From Idiomarina piscisalsi (GTDB lineage Bacteria > Pseudomonadota > Gammaproteobacteria > Enterobacterales > Alteromonadaceae), in contig NZ_CP022133.1 in assembly GCF_002211765.1 (NCBI RefSeq), positions 1,178,001-1,242,000 of the forward strand: DNA of 64,000 nt, read 5' to 3'. Under the pieces are notes generated by a model that saw nothing but the letters and a program-made list of their open reading frames with translations, was not told the DNA's origin and did not search any database. Positions 35,539 through 45,628 of the stretch are shown here, piece after piece. Numbering within the stretch: position 1 is the first letter of the stretch; each line of letters opens with the position of its first letter. A program made the translations under genes and the position numbers.

Positions 35539-36570
35539 ATGAAAAAAACACTTCTCTTATCGGTACTGGCTGGCGCACTGATTGGATCAGCGCCGTTGCA
35601 GGCGGATGACCACGGTGCTGAATACGCAATGGCGATTCACGGTGGTGCCGGAACCATTACGCGTGCGAATTTAACGGATGAACAAGAGCAAGCCTACAAA
35701 GACAAACTCAACGAAGCGTTGGAAGCGGGTAGGGCTGTATTGAAAGACGGTGGTGACAGCACCACTGCGGTTATTGCGGCTATCCAAGTGATGGAAGAGT
35801 CTCCGTTATTTAACTCGGGCAAGGGCGCTGTTTATACCTGGGACGGTGAACACGAACTGGATGCGTCATTAATGGAAGGCGAAAAGGGTAACGCCGGCGC
35901 AGTTGCTGGTGTAAAAACCGTGAAAAGCCCTATTGAACTGGCACGTGAAGTGATGGAAGAGTCCGTACATGTCATGCTCAGTGGTGAAGGCGCTGAACAG
36001 TTTGCCAGACAGCAAGGTTTAGAGCAGGTCGATAACAGCTATTTTAATACGGAACGTCGCTATCAACAGCTGTTAAAAGCCAAAGAAAAAATTAAGGCAA
36101 GTGAGCAGCCAGAGCAGCAAGCCTGGGAGTATCTCGATTTAGATTATAAATACGGCACGGTTGGCGCTGTAGCGGTCGATAAAAACGGTTTATTAAGCGC
36201 TGGTACGTCAACAGGCGGCATGACGGCGAAGCGTTATGGTAGAATAGGTGATTCCCCTATTATTGGTGCTGGCACTTGGGCGGATAACGACAGTTGTGCG
36301 GTATCAGCTACTGGGCACGGTGAGTATTTTATTCGCTTTCACGTGGCGGCAGATATTTGTTCGCGGGTTAAGTACAAAGGCCTTTCGGTCAGTGAAGCCG
36401 GCGACGAAGTCATTCATGGTGTCCTGGAGCAAGCCGGAGGTACCGGTGGCGTGATTATTATTGATGCCGAAGGCAATGTGGCCATGCCGTTCAATACCGA
36501 AGGTATGTATCGTGGCTACTTTAAAGGCGACGGTAACACGCACATTGCTATTTATAACGAGGAAGAATAA
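35539..36570 (+). CDS. iaaA: Exported isoaspartyl peptidase / type 2 L-asparaginase
   Basis: A 343-residue Ntn-hydrolase that removes N-terminal isoaspartate from damaged peptides and hydrolyses asparagine. A signal peptide is visible (residues 1-about 22, 'LLLSVLAGALIGSAPLQA'), so unlike many relatives it acts in the periplasm. 'MAIHGGAGTI' begins the mature domain; the self-cleavage site and nucleophile Thr207 are in 'YKYGTVGAVAVD'; 'GTSTGGMTAKRYGRIGDSPIIGAGTWAD' and 'TGHGEYFIR' form the active site. The Cys pair in the beta part may form a disulphide. Start is ATG 35539, not the TTG six bases upstream. hrpA begins 11 bases after its stop. Confidence 0.92.
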   Translation: MKKTLLLSVLAGALIGSAPLQADDHGAEYAMAIHGGAGTITRANLTDEQEQAYKDKLNEALEAGRAVLKDGGDSTTAVIAAIQVMEESPLFNSGKGAVYTWDGEHELDASLMEGEKGNAGAVAGVKTVKSPIELAREVMEESVHVMLSGEGAEQFARQQGLEQVDNSYFNTERRYQQLLKAKEKIKASEQPEQQAWEYLDLDYKYGTVGAVAVDKNGLLSAGTSTGGMTAKRYGRIGDSPIIGAGTWADNDSCAVSATGHGEYFIRFHVAADICSRVKYKGLSVSEAGDEVIHGVLEQAGGTGGVIIIDAEGNVAMPFNTEGMYRGYFKGDGNTHIAIYNEEE

Positions 36571-36581
36571 GTTCGGAGTTT

Positions 36582-39500
36582 ATGAGTCGTAACAAAACGA
36601 ATACCAACCCTTTCGTTAAAAAATATCAGTCTCAATTAGAGCAATGTACGTACCAAAAGGCCGCGCAACTGCGCGGTCGTTTGCGTGGGCTGGTGAAAGT
36701 AAAGGATGAAAAGAAGCAGCAAAAAGTGCTCAGAGCCATTGAGGCAGACATTGAGCAGGCCGAGTTGAACTACTTACAGCGCTGCGAGCAGTCTTTTCAT
36801 ATTGAATATCCTGAAAACTTACCGGTTGCGCAGCAGCGAGATGATATTAAAAATGCCATTGAGGAAAACCAGGTCGTTGTTGTCGCTGGTGAAACCGGAT
36901 CGGGTAAGACGACTCAGCTACCGAAGATGCTACTGGAGCTTGGCTATGGCTGCAAAGGTGTCATCGGCCATACACAACCGCGACGTTTAGCGGCTCGAAG
37001 TGTTGCTGCGCGCATTGGTGAAGAGCTTCAGGATTACGCTAAACAGCAAGTCGGTTACAAAATTCGCTTTCAGGATGAAACGGCACCGACGACTGCTGTG
37101 AAGCTAATGACCGATGGTATGCTGCTTTCCGAGCTGCAGCAGGATCCGTTATTACTGCAATACGACGCCATTATTATCGATGAGGCGCACGAACGCTCGT
37201 TAAATATCGACTTTTTGCTCGGTGTTTTACACACCTTGCTGCCCAAACGTCCGGACTTAAAAGTTGTTATTACCTCCGCAACTATCGAAACAGAACGTTT
37301 TTCTAAACACTTCCACGACGCACCGGTGTTAACGGTCAGCGGTCGGACTTATCCGGTGGAAGTGCGTTATCGAGACCCGTCAGAAGGGAATAAAACCTCT
37401 GAAACGGATATTTTGCAAGGTGTTTGCGATGCGGTAGAAGAGCTGCAAAGTGAAGGGGACGGCGATATTCTCATTTTTGCCAGTGGAGAGCGGGAAATTC
37501 GTGATTATGCCGACGCTATTGGTGATTTAAAACTGAGAAACACCGAAATACTGCCTCTTTATGCCCGGTTGTCCTCTCACGAGCAAAACCGAGTGTTTCA
37601 GTCACATTCTCAGCGCCGTATTGTCATTGCTACCAATGTGGCGGAAACGTCATTGACGGTGCCGGGCATTCGCTATGTTATCGACCCGGGAACAGTACGT
37701 ATCAGTCGTTACAGCTACCGAACTAAGGTTCAGCGCTTGCCGATTGAGCCAATCTCTCAAGCTAGCGCGAATCAGCGTAAAGGCCGTTGTGGACGTATTG
37801 GCCTGGGCATTTGTATTCGCTTGTACAGCGAAGACGATTTTTTACAGCGCCCGGAATATACCGACCCGGAGATACTACGGACGAACTTAGCTGCCGTTAT
37901 TCTTCAAATGTCGGCGTTGCGTCTTGGGGACATTAGAGACTTTCCGTTTGTACAAAAGCCGGATGAGCGCTTTGTTAAAGACGGTTTGAATCTGCTGGAA
38001 GAGCTCAATGCCATAGAGCCGGGTAAAAAGCGAGAGAAGCCAAGGCTCACGGAAATAGGACGGCAGCTTTCTCGTTTACCGTTAGACCCTCGGTTGGCGC
38101 GAATGGTGTTAGCCGCCAAACAGTATGGCTGTGTGCGGGAAATGCTGGTGATAACAGCAGCGTTGAGTATACAGGATCCGCGTGAGCGTCCGCATGAGTT
38201 TAAACAAAAAGCTGATGAGTGGCATCAGCGATTCCACGATAAACATTCCGATTTCATGGCGTATCTGAACCTGTGGAATTACATAAAAGACAAGCAAAAA
38301 GCGCTTTCCGGTAATCAGTTTCGCAAGCAAGTGGCGCGCGAATTTATTCACTTCATGCGGCTGCGCGAGTGGCAGGACATTTACACACAAAGTCGCCAGA
38401 CGGTGCGGGAACTGGGTTTTTCGATTAATGAAGAGCCAGCGACTTATGAACAAGTGCATCGTGCGCTCATTTCTGGCCTGTTGTCGCAAGTGGGGATGAA
38501 AGAAGACCGGCATGAATATCAGGGGACACGTCAAACTAAGTTTCATATTTTTCCAGGCTCAGGACTTTTTGGTAAACCGCCTAAATGGGTGGTTACCGCT
38601 GAACTTGTCGAAACCTCGAAGCTGTATGCGCGCATTAATGCGGATATCGATCCTTTATGGGTGGAGGAAGCGGCATCTCATTTGGTGAAGAAAAGCTATT
38701 TAGAGCCGCACTTTGAGAAGAAAAAAGGCAGTGTGGTGGCAGACGAACAGGTCACTATGCTGGGCTTAGTGTTAGTGCCAAGACGACGTGTTCAGTATGG
38801 CCCTGTAGCACCAACTAAGGCGCGTGAGATATTCATCCGCGAGGGCTTGGTTAACAGTCAGTTGCAACGCAAGTTGCCGTTTATTCAACACAACTTGAAA
38901 CTGATTCAAGATGTTCAGGCCCTGGAGGCGAAGTCGCGGCGCCGCGATATTCTGGTGGACGAGGAAGTCCTTTTTGAAGCGTATGAACGGCACATACCGG
39001 AAGGCATTTATAACGAAAAGCTGTTAGCCGGTTGGTGGCATAAAGCCGCCAAAAAAGAGCCGAAGCTATTGTTTTTTGAACGAGATGATCTCATCGCCGG
39101 TGAGACCGAACACATTACCGAGAACGATTATCCGGAGTTCTGGCGACAGGGTAACTTGCGTTTGCCATTAACCTATCACTTTGAGCCTAATGCGGTTGAT
39201 GATGGGGTGAGCGTCAATATTCAATTAGGGGTGCTTAATCAGGTAAAACCAGAAGGCTTTGATTGGCATATACCGGCACTGCGCGAAGAGCGCATTGCTC
39301 ATTTAATTAAGTCACTACCTAAGGCGTTGCGCAGAAACTTTGTGCCTGCCCCTAACTTTGCTGGCGCCATAATGGCCGACGTTGAGCCCTTTGAAACGTC
39401 GCTGTTAGAAGCCATGACACACAAACTTCGCCGTATGACCGGTGTAACCGTACCGGATGACAGCTGGGACGAAAGCAGCTTACCATTGCATTTACGTATG

Positions 39501-40505
39501 AACTTTAAAGTGTTAGATGGCAAAAAGCTCATAAAGCAGGGCAGAGATTTACAACGTTTACAAGACGAGCTGTCCGGGAAAGTTCAGCAACGTCTGGAAA
39601 AGGCTGCCGGTGATGACATCAGCCGCGATGATGTTGAAAGCTGGGACTTTGACGATTTGCCGGAGGTGGTGACGGAAGCGCAGCAGGGGTTTGAAATTAA
39701 GGCCTATCCTGGCTTAGCGATTAAAGGTAGCCGTGAGGTTGCGTTGCAGTTGTTTGACTCGAAAGAAGAAGCCGAACAGCAGCACCGACAGGGCTTGCGT
39801 CGACTGTTGTTAAAGCAAATTCCGTCGCCAGTAAAGCATTTGCAAAAGTCACTATCGAATAAAGCGAAGCTGGCGATGTATTTTAACCCCTGGGGTAAGG
39901 TAGAAACACTGATTGAGGACTGTATTGCTGCGGCTGTGGATGCGGTGATTGATGAACAACTTGAAGTGGGCAATAGGTTGCGAAGCGAACAAGGTTTTGA
40001 GCGGCTGAAAGAGCAAGTTCGTGGTGAATTAAATGAACGAGTTGAACAGATAGCCCTTAGGGTCGAGCAATGTCTGACACATTCGCAGGATGTTCGAAAA
40101 GCGCTGAAAGGTAAAATTCCGCTCGATCAAATTCAGTCGCGAGGCGATATTCAGGATCAGCTGGATAATTTAATTTTTCCGGGCTTTGTCTCGAGGTTTG
40201 GTGAACGACGGCTCGACGATATTGTGCGCTACTTAAAAGCCATGCAACGTCGTTTGGAAAAACTGCCGGTGGACCCGAATAAAGACCGCTTAATGACCAT
40301 AGCACTTAGTAATTTACAGGAAGCCTATAGTGCGGTCTTAAAACGTTATAAAACCGGCGCTTTGATTCCTGAAGATGTGGCTGAAATTCGTTGGATGATA
40401 GAGGAGCTGAGAGTTTCGTTCTTTGCTCAGACGTTAGGAACGAAATATCCAGTGTCTGAGAAGCGAGTGAAGCAGGCAATAGAAACGATCAAAAAAGGCG
40501 GCTGA
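36582..40505 (+). CDS. hrpA: ATP-dependent RNA helicase HrpA (DEAH-box)
   Basis: A 1307-residue DEAH-box helicase, normal for HrpA (E. coli 1300). Walker A GETGSGKT is at residues 103-110, DEAH at 200-203, 'SATIE' follows, and motif VI appears as 'QRKGRCGRIGLG'. Next come the winged-helix and ratchet (HA2) and OB domains, then the long HrpA-specific C-terminal region (DUF3418), from about residue 690. HrpA helps resolve stalled or collided ribosomes and process certain mRNAs. A hairpin terminator for the opposite grxA gene overlaps its last codons. Confidence 0.96.
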   Translation: MSRNKTNTNPFVKKYQSQLEQCTYQKAAQLRGRLRGLVKVKDEKKQQKVLRAIEADIEQAELNYLQRCEQSFHIEYPENLPVAQQRDDIKNAIEENQVVVVAGETGSGKTTQLPKMLLELGYGCKGVIGHTQPRRLAARSVAARIGEELQDYAKQQVGYKIRFQDETAPTTAVKLMTDGMLLSELQQDPLLLQYDAIIIDEAHERSLNIDFLLGVLHTLLPKRPDLKVVITSATIETERFSKHFHDAPVLTVSGRTYPVEVRYRDPSEGNKTSETDILQGVCDAVEELQSEGDGDILIFASGEREIRDYADAIGDLKLRNTEILPLYARLSSHEQNRVFQSHSQRRIVIATNVAETSLTVPGIRYVIDPGTVRISRYSYRTKVQRLPIEPISQASANQRKGRCGRIGLGICIRLYSEDDFLQRPEYTDPEILRTNLAAVILQMSALRLGDIRDFPFVQKPDERFVKDGLNLLEELNAIEPGKKREKPRLTEIGRQLSRLPLDPRLARMVLAAKQYGCVREMLVITAALSIQDPRERPHEFKQKADEWHQRFHDKHSDFMAYLNLWNYIKDKQKALSGNQFRKQVAREFIHFMRLREWQDIYTQSRQTVRELGFSINEEPATYEQVHRALISGLLSQVGMKEDRHEYQGTRQTKFHIFPGSGLFGKPPKWVVTAELVETSKLYARINADIDPLWVEEAASHLVKKSYLEPHFEKKKGSVVADEQVTMLGLVLVPRRRVQYGPVAPTKAREIFIREGLVNSQLQRKLPFIQHNLKLIQDVQALEAKSRRRDILVDEEVLFEAYERHIPEGIYNEKLLAGWWHKAAKKEPKLLFFERDDLIAGETEHITENDYPEFWRQGNLRLPLTYHFEPNAVDDGVSVNIQLGVLNQVKPEGFDWHIPALREERIAHLIKSLPKALRRNFVPAPNFAGAIMADVEPFETSLLEAMTHKLRRMTGVTVPDDSWDESSLPLHLRMNFKVLDGKKLIKQGRDLQRLQDELSGKVQQRLEKAAGDDISRDDVESWDFDDLPEVVTEAQQGFEIKAYPGLAIKGSREVALQLFDSKEEAEQQHRQGLRRLLLKQIPSPVKHLQKSLSNKAKLAMYFNPWGKVETLIEDCIAAAVDAVIDEQLEVGNRLRSEQGFERLKEQVRGELNERVEQIALRVEQCLTHSQDVRKALKGKIPLDQIQSRGDIQDQLDNLIFPGFVSRFGERRLDDIVRYLKAMQRRLEKLPVDPNKDRLMTIALSNLQEAYSAVLKRYKTGALIPEDVAEIRWMIEELRVSFFAQTLGTKYPVSEKRVKQAIETIKKGG

Positions 40506-40519
40506 AATAAGCCGCCTTT
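40491..40519 (-). terminator. Terminator of grxA embedded in the hrpA 3' end
   Basis: AAAGGCGGCT / AGCCGCCTTT (40494-40503, 40510-40519) with a 6-nt loop. On the minus strand it is followed by six U, so it works best for grxA; on the plus strand the U-run is only three, so it may also weakly end hrpA. It includes the hrpA stop codon. Confidence 0.75.
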
Positions 40520-40540
40520 CTTAAGCTAATGCTCGAAATA

Positions 40541-40807
40541 TTAAGCCGTGTATAGGCCTAAGTTCTCTTTTGCGTATGCTTCAAACTCAGTGAAGCCGCC
40601 AACGTGTGACTCGTCGACAAATATTTGAGGTACTGTGTGTACCGGCTTCCCAACCGTTTTTTCTAAGTCCGCTTTAGAAATGCCTTCTGCGTGAATATCA
40701 ACGTAGCGATAATCGAAGTCATCGCGGTCTGCTTTTAATTGATCGGCAACTTCTTTTGCGCGTACGCAGAACGGGCAGCCAGGACGTCCAAAAATTACTG
40801 TAAACAT
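40541..40807 (-). CDS. grxA: Glutaredoxin 1
   Basis: An 88-residue glutaredoxin with active site C11-P-F-C14 and the GrxA sequence pattern ('TVIFGRPGCPFCVRAKEVADQL', 'TVPQIFVDESHVGGFTEFEAYAKENL'). It uses glutathione to reduce disulphides and is a hydrogen donor for ribonucleotide reductase, whose genes nrdA-nrdB-yfaE lie directly upstream on the same strand. The 115-base gap to yfaE shows no clear terminator, so joint transcription is possible. Confidence 0.96.
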   Translation of the reverse strand: MFTVIFGRPGCPFCVRAKEVADQLKADRDDFDYRYVDIHAEGISKADLEKTVGKPVHTVPQIFVDESHVGGFTEFEAYAKENLGLYTA

Positions 40808-40922
40808 GAAATACCTCTTCCTTAATCAGTGTTATCGGGAATTATCCATTTTTTAGGCATAAAAACAAATGGCTCTTACCGATGACTGTAATCGATTCTG
40901 TGAATAGCCAATACGCTCTGTG

Positions 40923-41183
40923 CTAGTGTTCAATATCGAGGTCGGATTCCGGCACGCAACAGCAGGGCAAAATATCGCCCTTTCGAACGTAAGCTAACGG
41001 CTCAGTGGTATAACGTACTTGACCAGATTTTAGTTTAGTCCGGCATGCACCACAAAATCCACTACGACAATGGTAGTGCATTTCCAGCTGGTGTTTTTCC
41101 AGTGTCTCCAGCAATGTTCCTTCAGTCGCGTCAACGGCAAGCTCAGGCCCGCCGTTAACTTTGACTTTAAAGGTTTTAGTCAT
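40923..41183 (-). CDS. yfaE: 2Fe-2S ferredoxin YfaE, ribonucleotide-reductase maintenance
   Basis: An 86-residue plant-type ferredoxin. Cluster ligands appear as Cys39, Cys44, Cys47 (CRSGFCGAC) and one of Cys74-76 (PCCC). In E. coli YfaE supplies electrons to regenerate the diferric-tyrosyl radical cofactor of NrdB. The gene is three bases after nrdB, the standard position, which supports this role. Confidence 0.94.
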   Translation of the reverse strand: MTKTFKVKVNGGPELAVDATEGTLLETLEKHQLEMHYHCRSGFCGACRTKLKSGQVRYTTEPLAYVRKGDILPCCCVPESDLDIEH

Positions 41184-41186
41184 GGC

Positions 41187-42320
41187 TTAGAGATCAAAGT
41201 CCCCAAGATCAGAAGCATTGACTTCACTGTCAATTTGGCCAACCAGGTAAGAGGTAATTTCCGCTTCCTGAGGAGCCACCTGCACGTTGTCAGAAACCAA
41301 ATACTTGTTCATCCACGGTAATGGGTTAGAGCGCATATTTTCGAACGGAGCGTCAAAACCAATGGCCTGCATACGTAAGTTAGCGATGTACTCAACGTAC
41401 TGACATAACATGCTCTCGTTCAGACCAATCATTGAGCCGTCTTTGAATAGGTAGTGAGCCCACTGTTTTTCCTGCTTCACTGCGGTCATGAAAATGTCAT
41501 AGGCTTCGTCGCGCAGCTCTTCGGCAATTTCTTTCATTTCCGGGTCGTCTTCGCCGTACTGCCATAAGTTCAGAATATGCTGCGTTGAGGTTAGGTGAAC
41601 GTTTTCGTCACGCGCAATCAGCTTAATGATTTTGGCGTTACCTTCCATGAGCTCCCGCTCAGCGAATGCGAAAGTACAAGCAAAACTGACATAGAAACGA
41701 ATGGCTTCCAGTGCGTTCACCGAGTTAATGCACAAGAACAGTTTCTTTTTAATTTCGCGCTGAGTCACATTGTATGTTTCACCGTCGACCGTTACTTCAC
41801 CTTCACCGTGGGTTTGCCATAGCTGCGTGTAGAAAATAAGGTCGTCGTAGTATTGCGAAATATCGTTCGCACGAATTTTAATTTGCTCGTTAATAACGAT
41901 GTCTTCAAACACTTCGCTTGGGTCAGTAAACAAGTTACGCAAAATGTGCGTGTATGAGCGAGAGTGAATGGTCTCAAAGAATGACCAGGTCTCAATCCAG
42001 GTTTCTAACTCTGGAATGGACACAATCGGCAACAACGCAATATTTGGTGAACGGCCCTGAATAGAATCCAGCAGTGTTTGATATTTCAGGTTTGAAATAA
42101 ACACGTGCTTTTCGCTGTCAGTGAGTTTATTAAAGTCGACTCGATCGCGGCTTACGTCAATTTCTTCAGGGCGCCAGAAAAAGCTAATTTGTTTTTCTAT
42201 AAGCTTTTCAAAAATACTGTGCTTTTGTTGATCGTATCGAGCCACATTAACCGAATTACCTAAAAACATAGGCTCGGTTAACGGATTCGTTTGTTCCTGG
42301 TTAAACGTTGAGTACGACAT
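41187..42320 (-). CDS. nrdB: Class Ia ribonucleotide reductase beta subunit
   Basis: A 377-residue subunit that carries the diiron-tyrosyl radical. '[19 protein letters not shown]' and '[17 protein letters not shown]' are the class Ia N-terminal pattern; iron ligands lie in '[15 protein letters not shown]', '[13 protein letters not shown]' and '[14 protein letters not shown]' (Glu/His). The radical Tyr is the Y in 'SRSYTH'. The C-terminal tail 'SDLGDFDL' that docks with NrdA is intact. It follows nrdA by 17 bases. Confidence 0.97.
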   Translation of the reverse strand: MSYSTFNQEQTNPLTEPMFLGNSVNVARYDQQKHSIFEKLIEKQISFFWRPEEIDVSRDRVDFNKLTDSEKHVFISNLKYQTLLDSIQGRSPNIALLPIVSIPELETWIETWSFFETIHSRSYTHILRNLFTDPSEVFEDIVINEQIKIRANDISQYYDDLIFYTQLWQTHGEGEVTVDGETYNVTQREIKKKLFLCINSVNALEAIRFYVSFACTFAFAERELMEGNAKIIKLIARDENVHLTSTQHILNLWQYGEDDPEMKEIAEELRDEAYDIFMTAVKQEKQWAHYLFKDGSMIGLNESMLCQYVEYIANLRMQAIGFDAPFENMRSNPLPWMNKYLVSDNVQVAPQEAEITSYLVGQIDSEVNASDLGDFDL

Positions 42321-42337
42321 TTCGCAAAATCCTTCTT

Positions 42338-44668
42338 TTAAATTTTACAAGCGCCGCCGGCACAATCGTCATCTTCTTCAATGATGACTTCGGATGGCTG
42401 TGCACCAGGCTTTTCTGCTGTTTTACGGGCTGCGATATCTGACTGGTTATCGGCTGCACCGTCGCGCGTGTTGTGATAATAGAGGGTCTTAACGCCCAGT
42501 TTGTATGACGTTAGCAGGTCTTGTAGCAACTGTTTCATCGGTACTTTGCCCGCATCGAACTTGCCTGGATCGTAGTTGGTGTTCGCAGAAATAGTTTGGT
42601 CAACAAACTTCTGCATAATACCGACTAACTCTAAGTAACCTTTATTATTCGGAATTTGCCACAGCAGCTCGTATTTATCCTTAAGCGTCTCGTAGTCAGG
42701 CACTACCTGCTTCGTAACGCCGTCTTTTGACGCTTTCACGCTGACAAAGCCGCGTGGTGGCTCGATACCATTGGTCGCATTTGAAATTTGCGACGACGTT
42801 TCAGATGGCATAAGCGCTGAAAGGGTAGAGTTGCGCATACCGTGCTGCTTGATATCTGCGCGCAGTTGATCCCAGTCGAGATGCAGAGGCTCATTACAAA
42901 CACTGTCCAGTTCTTTCTTATAAGTATCTGTCGGCATAATGCCTTGCGAGTAGGTAGTCTCGTTAAACTTCGGACACGACCCTTTTTCTTTTGCCAGGTT
43001 CATTGAGGCTTTCATCAGGTAATACTGTATAGCTTCGAAGGTTTTGTGAACCAGACTGTTCGCCGAGCCGTCAGAGTATTTAACACCGTGCTTAGCCAAG
43101 TAATAAGCGAAGTTAATGACACCAATACCTAAAGTACGACGGTTCATAGTCGCATTATACGCTGCTGGAACTGGGTATTCCTGATAATCCAGTAGGCTGT
43201 CGAGCGCACGAACGGCTAAGTCAGCCAGTTCTTCAAACTCGCCTAAGTCGCTAATTTTACCCAAGTTGAATGCTGACAGGGTACACAGCGCAATTTCACC
43301 TTCTTCGTCATTGACGTGTTGTAATGGCTTAGTTGGCAAAGCAATTTCCAGACACAGATTGCTTTGACGAATAGGCGCCACTTTCGAGTCAAACGGGCTA
43401 TGCGTATTGCAGTGGTCAACGTTTTGTACGTAAATACGCCCCGTGCTGGCACGCTCCTGCATAAACAGGCTGAATAGCTCAATGGCTTTAATGCGTTTTT
43501 TACGAATGCTTTCGTCTTGCTCATACTGAACGTACAGCTGCTCGAACTTCTCCTGATCTTCGAAGAACGCGTCGTACAGGCCCGGTACGTCAGAAGGGCT
43601 GAATAGCGTAATGTAGTCGTCTTTAATCAAACGTTGATACATCAAGCGGTTGAATTGAACTCCGTAGTCCAAATGACGAACACGGTTTTCTTCAACACCA
43701 CGGTTGTTCTTAAGCACCAACAAGCTTTCTACTTCTAAATGCCATAGTGGGTAGAACAGAGTTGCTGCGCCACCACGAACACCGCCTTGCGAACAGCTCT
43801 TAACCGCTGTCTGGAAGTATTTGTAGAAAGGAATACAGCCAGTGTGGAACGCTTCACCGTTTCGAATTGGGCTGCCCAGCGCACGAATGCGACCGGCATT
43901 AATACCAATACCGGCGCGTTGAGAAACGTACTTCACAATGGCGCTGGCGGTCGCGTTAATAGAGTCCAGGCTGTCGCCCGTTTCAATTAATACGCATGAA
44001 CTGAACTGACGTGTTGGTGTACGAACGCCAGACATAATGGGGGTTGGTAGTGAAATTTTAAACTCAGACGTTGCATCATAGAAACGCTTGATGTAATCCA
44101 TGCGAGTTGCTTTCGGATAGTTCGCGAACAAGCAGGCAGCGACTAAAATATATAGGAACTGGGCGCTTTCATAAATATCGCCCGTCACACGGTTTTGAAC
44201 CAAGTATTTATTCTCAAGCTGTTTGACCGCTGCGTATGAGAAGTTCATGTCTCGCCAGTGGTCGACAATCTCATCCATTTGGTCGAACTCGGCTTCGCTG
44301 TAGTCTTCCAGTAAGTGCTCGTCATAACGGTGCTCTGCCACCATTTTCTTGACGTGATCAAATAAACGAGGTGGCTCAAACTTTCCATAAGCGCGTTTGC
44401 GTAAATGGAAAATGGCCAAACGGGCTGCCATGTATTGATAGTCAGGAGCTTCTTCCGAGATTAAATCAGCTGCCGCCTTTATAATGGTCTCGTGAATGTC
44501 TTCGGTTTTAATACCATCGTAAAACTGAATATGAGACTTAATTTCGACTTGAGAAGCGGAAACATTATGCAGACCTTCCGCTGCCCACATGATCACTCGA
44601 TGAATTTTATCTAGGTTTAGCGGTTCACGTTCGCCGCTACGTTTGGTGACATACAGTTGCTCGTTCAT
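42338..44668 (-). CDS. nrdA: Class Ia ribonucleotide reductase alpha subunit
   Basis: A 776-residue catalytic subunit that reduces ribonucleoside diphosphates. The N-terminal ATP-cone (about residues 1-95, '[20 protein letters not shown]') provides overall activity control. The catalytic barrel shows '[13 protein letters not shown]' (active-site Cys), '[10 protein letters not shown]' (Asn/Cys/Glu) and '[20 protein letters not shown]'. The C-terminal CAGGACKI holds the shuttle cysteines, as in E. coli (CESGACKI). Transcription probably starts behind the NrdR boxes at 44707-44763. Confidence 0.98.
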   Translation of the reverse strand: MNEQLYVTKRSGEREPLNLDKIHRVIMWAAEGLHNVSASQVEIKSHIQFYDGIKTEDIHETIIKAAADLISEEAPDYQYMAARLAIFHLRKRAYGKFEPPRLFDHVKKMVAEHRYDEHLLEDYSEAEFDQMDEIVDHWRDMNFSYAAVKQLENKYLVQNRVTGDIYESAQFLYILVAACLFANYPKATRMDYIKRFYDATSEFKISLPTPIMSGVRTPTRQFSSCVLIETGDSLDSINATASAIVKYVSQRAGIGINAGRIRALGSPIRNGEAFHTGCIPFYKYFQTAVKSCSQGGVRGGAATLFYPLWHLEVESLLVLKNNRGVEENRVRHLDYGVQFNRLMYQRLIKDDYITLFSPSDVPGLYDAFFEDQEKFEQLYVQYEQDESIRKKRIKAIELFSLFMQERASTGRIYVQNVDHCNTHSPFDSKVAPIRQSNLCLEIALPTKPLQHVNDEEGEIALCTLSAFNLGKISDLGEFEELADLAVRALDSLLDYQEYPVPAAYNATMNRRTLGIGVINFAYYLAKHGVKYSDGSANSLVHKTFEAIQYYLMKASMNLAKEKGSCPKFNETTYSQGIMPTDTYKKELDSVCNEPLHLDWDQLRADIKQHGMRNSTLSALMPSETSSQISNATNGIEPPRGFVSVKASKDGVTKQVVPDYETLKDKYELLWQIPNNKGYLELVGIMQKFVDQTISANTNYDPGKFDAGKVPMKQLLQDLLTSYKLGVKTLYYHNTRDGAADNQSDIAARKTAEKPGAQPSEVIIEEDDDCAGGACKI

Positions 44669-44706
44669 TTTGCGCCGACTCTTAGCTTTTTGTTATAGAG
44701 ATGTAG

Positions 44707-44763
44707 CCACAAGATATTGTGGTCATTAGTTATACAGAGTGAAATTCACACAATATCTAGTGT
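44707..44763 (-). promoter_or_regulatory. Two NrdR boxes in the nrdAB promoter
   Basis: ACACAATATCTAGTGT (44748-44763) and CCACAAGATATTGTGG (44707-44722) both match the palindromic NrdR box (ACACWATATAKWGTGT type). Their centres are 41 bp apart, close to four helical turns. A minus-strand -10-like TATAAC (44734-44729) lies between them. NrdR represses nrd operons when dATP is plentiful; box sequence is seen, binding is inferred. The remaining part of the 44669-44938 gap holds only AT-rich sequence. Confidence 0.8.
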
Positions 44764-44938
44764 CTTTGATTTTTCAGTATGCTAGGTCTTAGTCAGACTT
44801 TGATCAAGCGAATTTATCGAGAAAATGAAAAGAAATTTGACGTTTAATTGTTGATTTTTTTCTAGCCTTTAATAGACGTGAGTTTGCGAGGACCTCGGCT
44901 TTTTATAACTTTTTTGTCTTTAAAAATGGGTTAATAGA

Positions 44939-45625
44939 TCAAGGTTGTGGTAGTCCAATAATATCCAATAATTCTAATGGCGTGCTAATTCCATAGTCGG
45001 CTTTCCAGTCGGCTGGTGAGTCACTGTCACTAATATACCCATAATGGGCCAGTACCGTTGTCATTGCAGCATTACGGCCAGCCTGAATATCACGTTCAGC
45101 GTCACCCACGTAGATACAGCTTTTAGGGTTAACCCCCAGCTGCTCCGCGGCCAGAAGCAAAGGTGCAGGGTCAGGTTTTGATACACTTAGAGTGTCCCCG
45201 CAGACAACCGACTCAAAGACATTAAACTCGGGAAAGCTAGGCAGTAATTCTTGGGTCAACTGCTTAGGTTTGTTCGTAACAATCGCCACTTTTACCCGGG
45301 CTTGAATCAGAGTATTAAGTAGCGGTACAACCCCTTCGTATACATGGGTTCTAGCGGCAATGCTGTTCGAATAGGCGTCCAAAAAAGCTTTCCGTAACTC
45401 GCTTTCATGGGTCTGCAGCTCCTCTGAAAAGGCCAGCTTTAGCAAGCCTCTGGAACCATGGGAAGCAACCGGAGTGTAAATGCTTTCATGAACAGGTTCT
45501 TTACCATATAAAGCGCACACATTGTTGAGTGCGGCTCCAAGATCAGGCGCCGTGTTCAGCAAGGTGCCGTCAAGATCAAACAGCACGCCTTCGGGAAGCT
45601 TCGGGTTGTTTGCGAGATTCGTCAT
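44939..45625 (-). CDS. gph: HAD-family phosphatase (Gph or MupP type)
   Basis: A 228-residue HAD-IA phosphatase with motif I DLDGTLLNT, motif II 'AIVTNK', and motif III/IV 'KPDPAPLLLAAEQLGVNPKSCIYVGDAERDIQAGRNA'. The family hydrolyses phosphoglycolate made during DNA repair. In Pseudomonas the HAD gene directly next to ubiG is mupP, an N-acetylmuramic-acid-6-phosphate phosphatase for cell-wall recycling, so that function is an equally good candidate. It starts three bases after ubiG on the same strand. Confidence 0.85.
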   Translation of the reverse strand: MTNLANNPKLPEGVLFDLDGTLLNTAPDLGAALNNVCALYGKEPVHESIYTPVASHGSRGLLKLAFSEELQTHESELRKAFLDAYSNSIAARTHVYEGVVPLLNTLIQARVKVAIVTNKPKQLTQELLPSFPEFNVFESVVCGDTLSVSKPDPAPLLLAAEQLGVNPKSCIYVGDAERDIQAGRNAAMTTVLAHYGYISDSDSPADWKADYGISTPLELLDIIGLPQP

Positions 45626-45628
45626 GAG

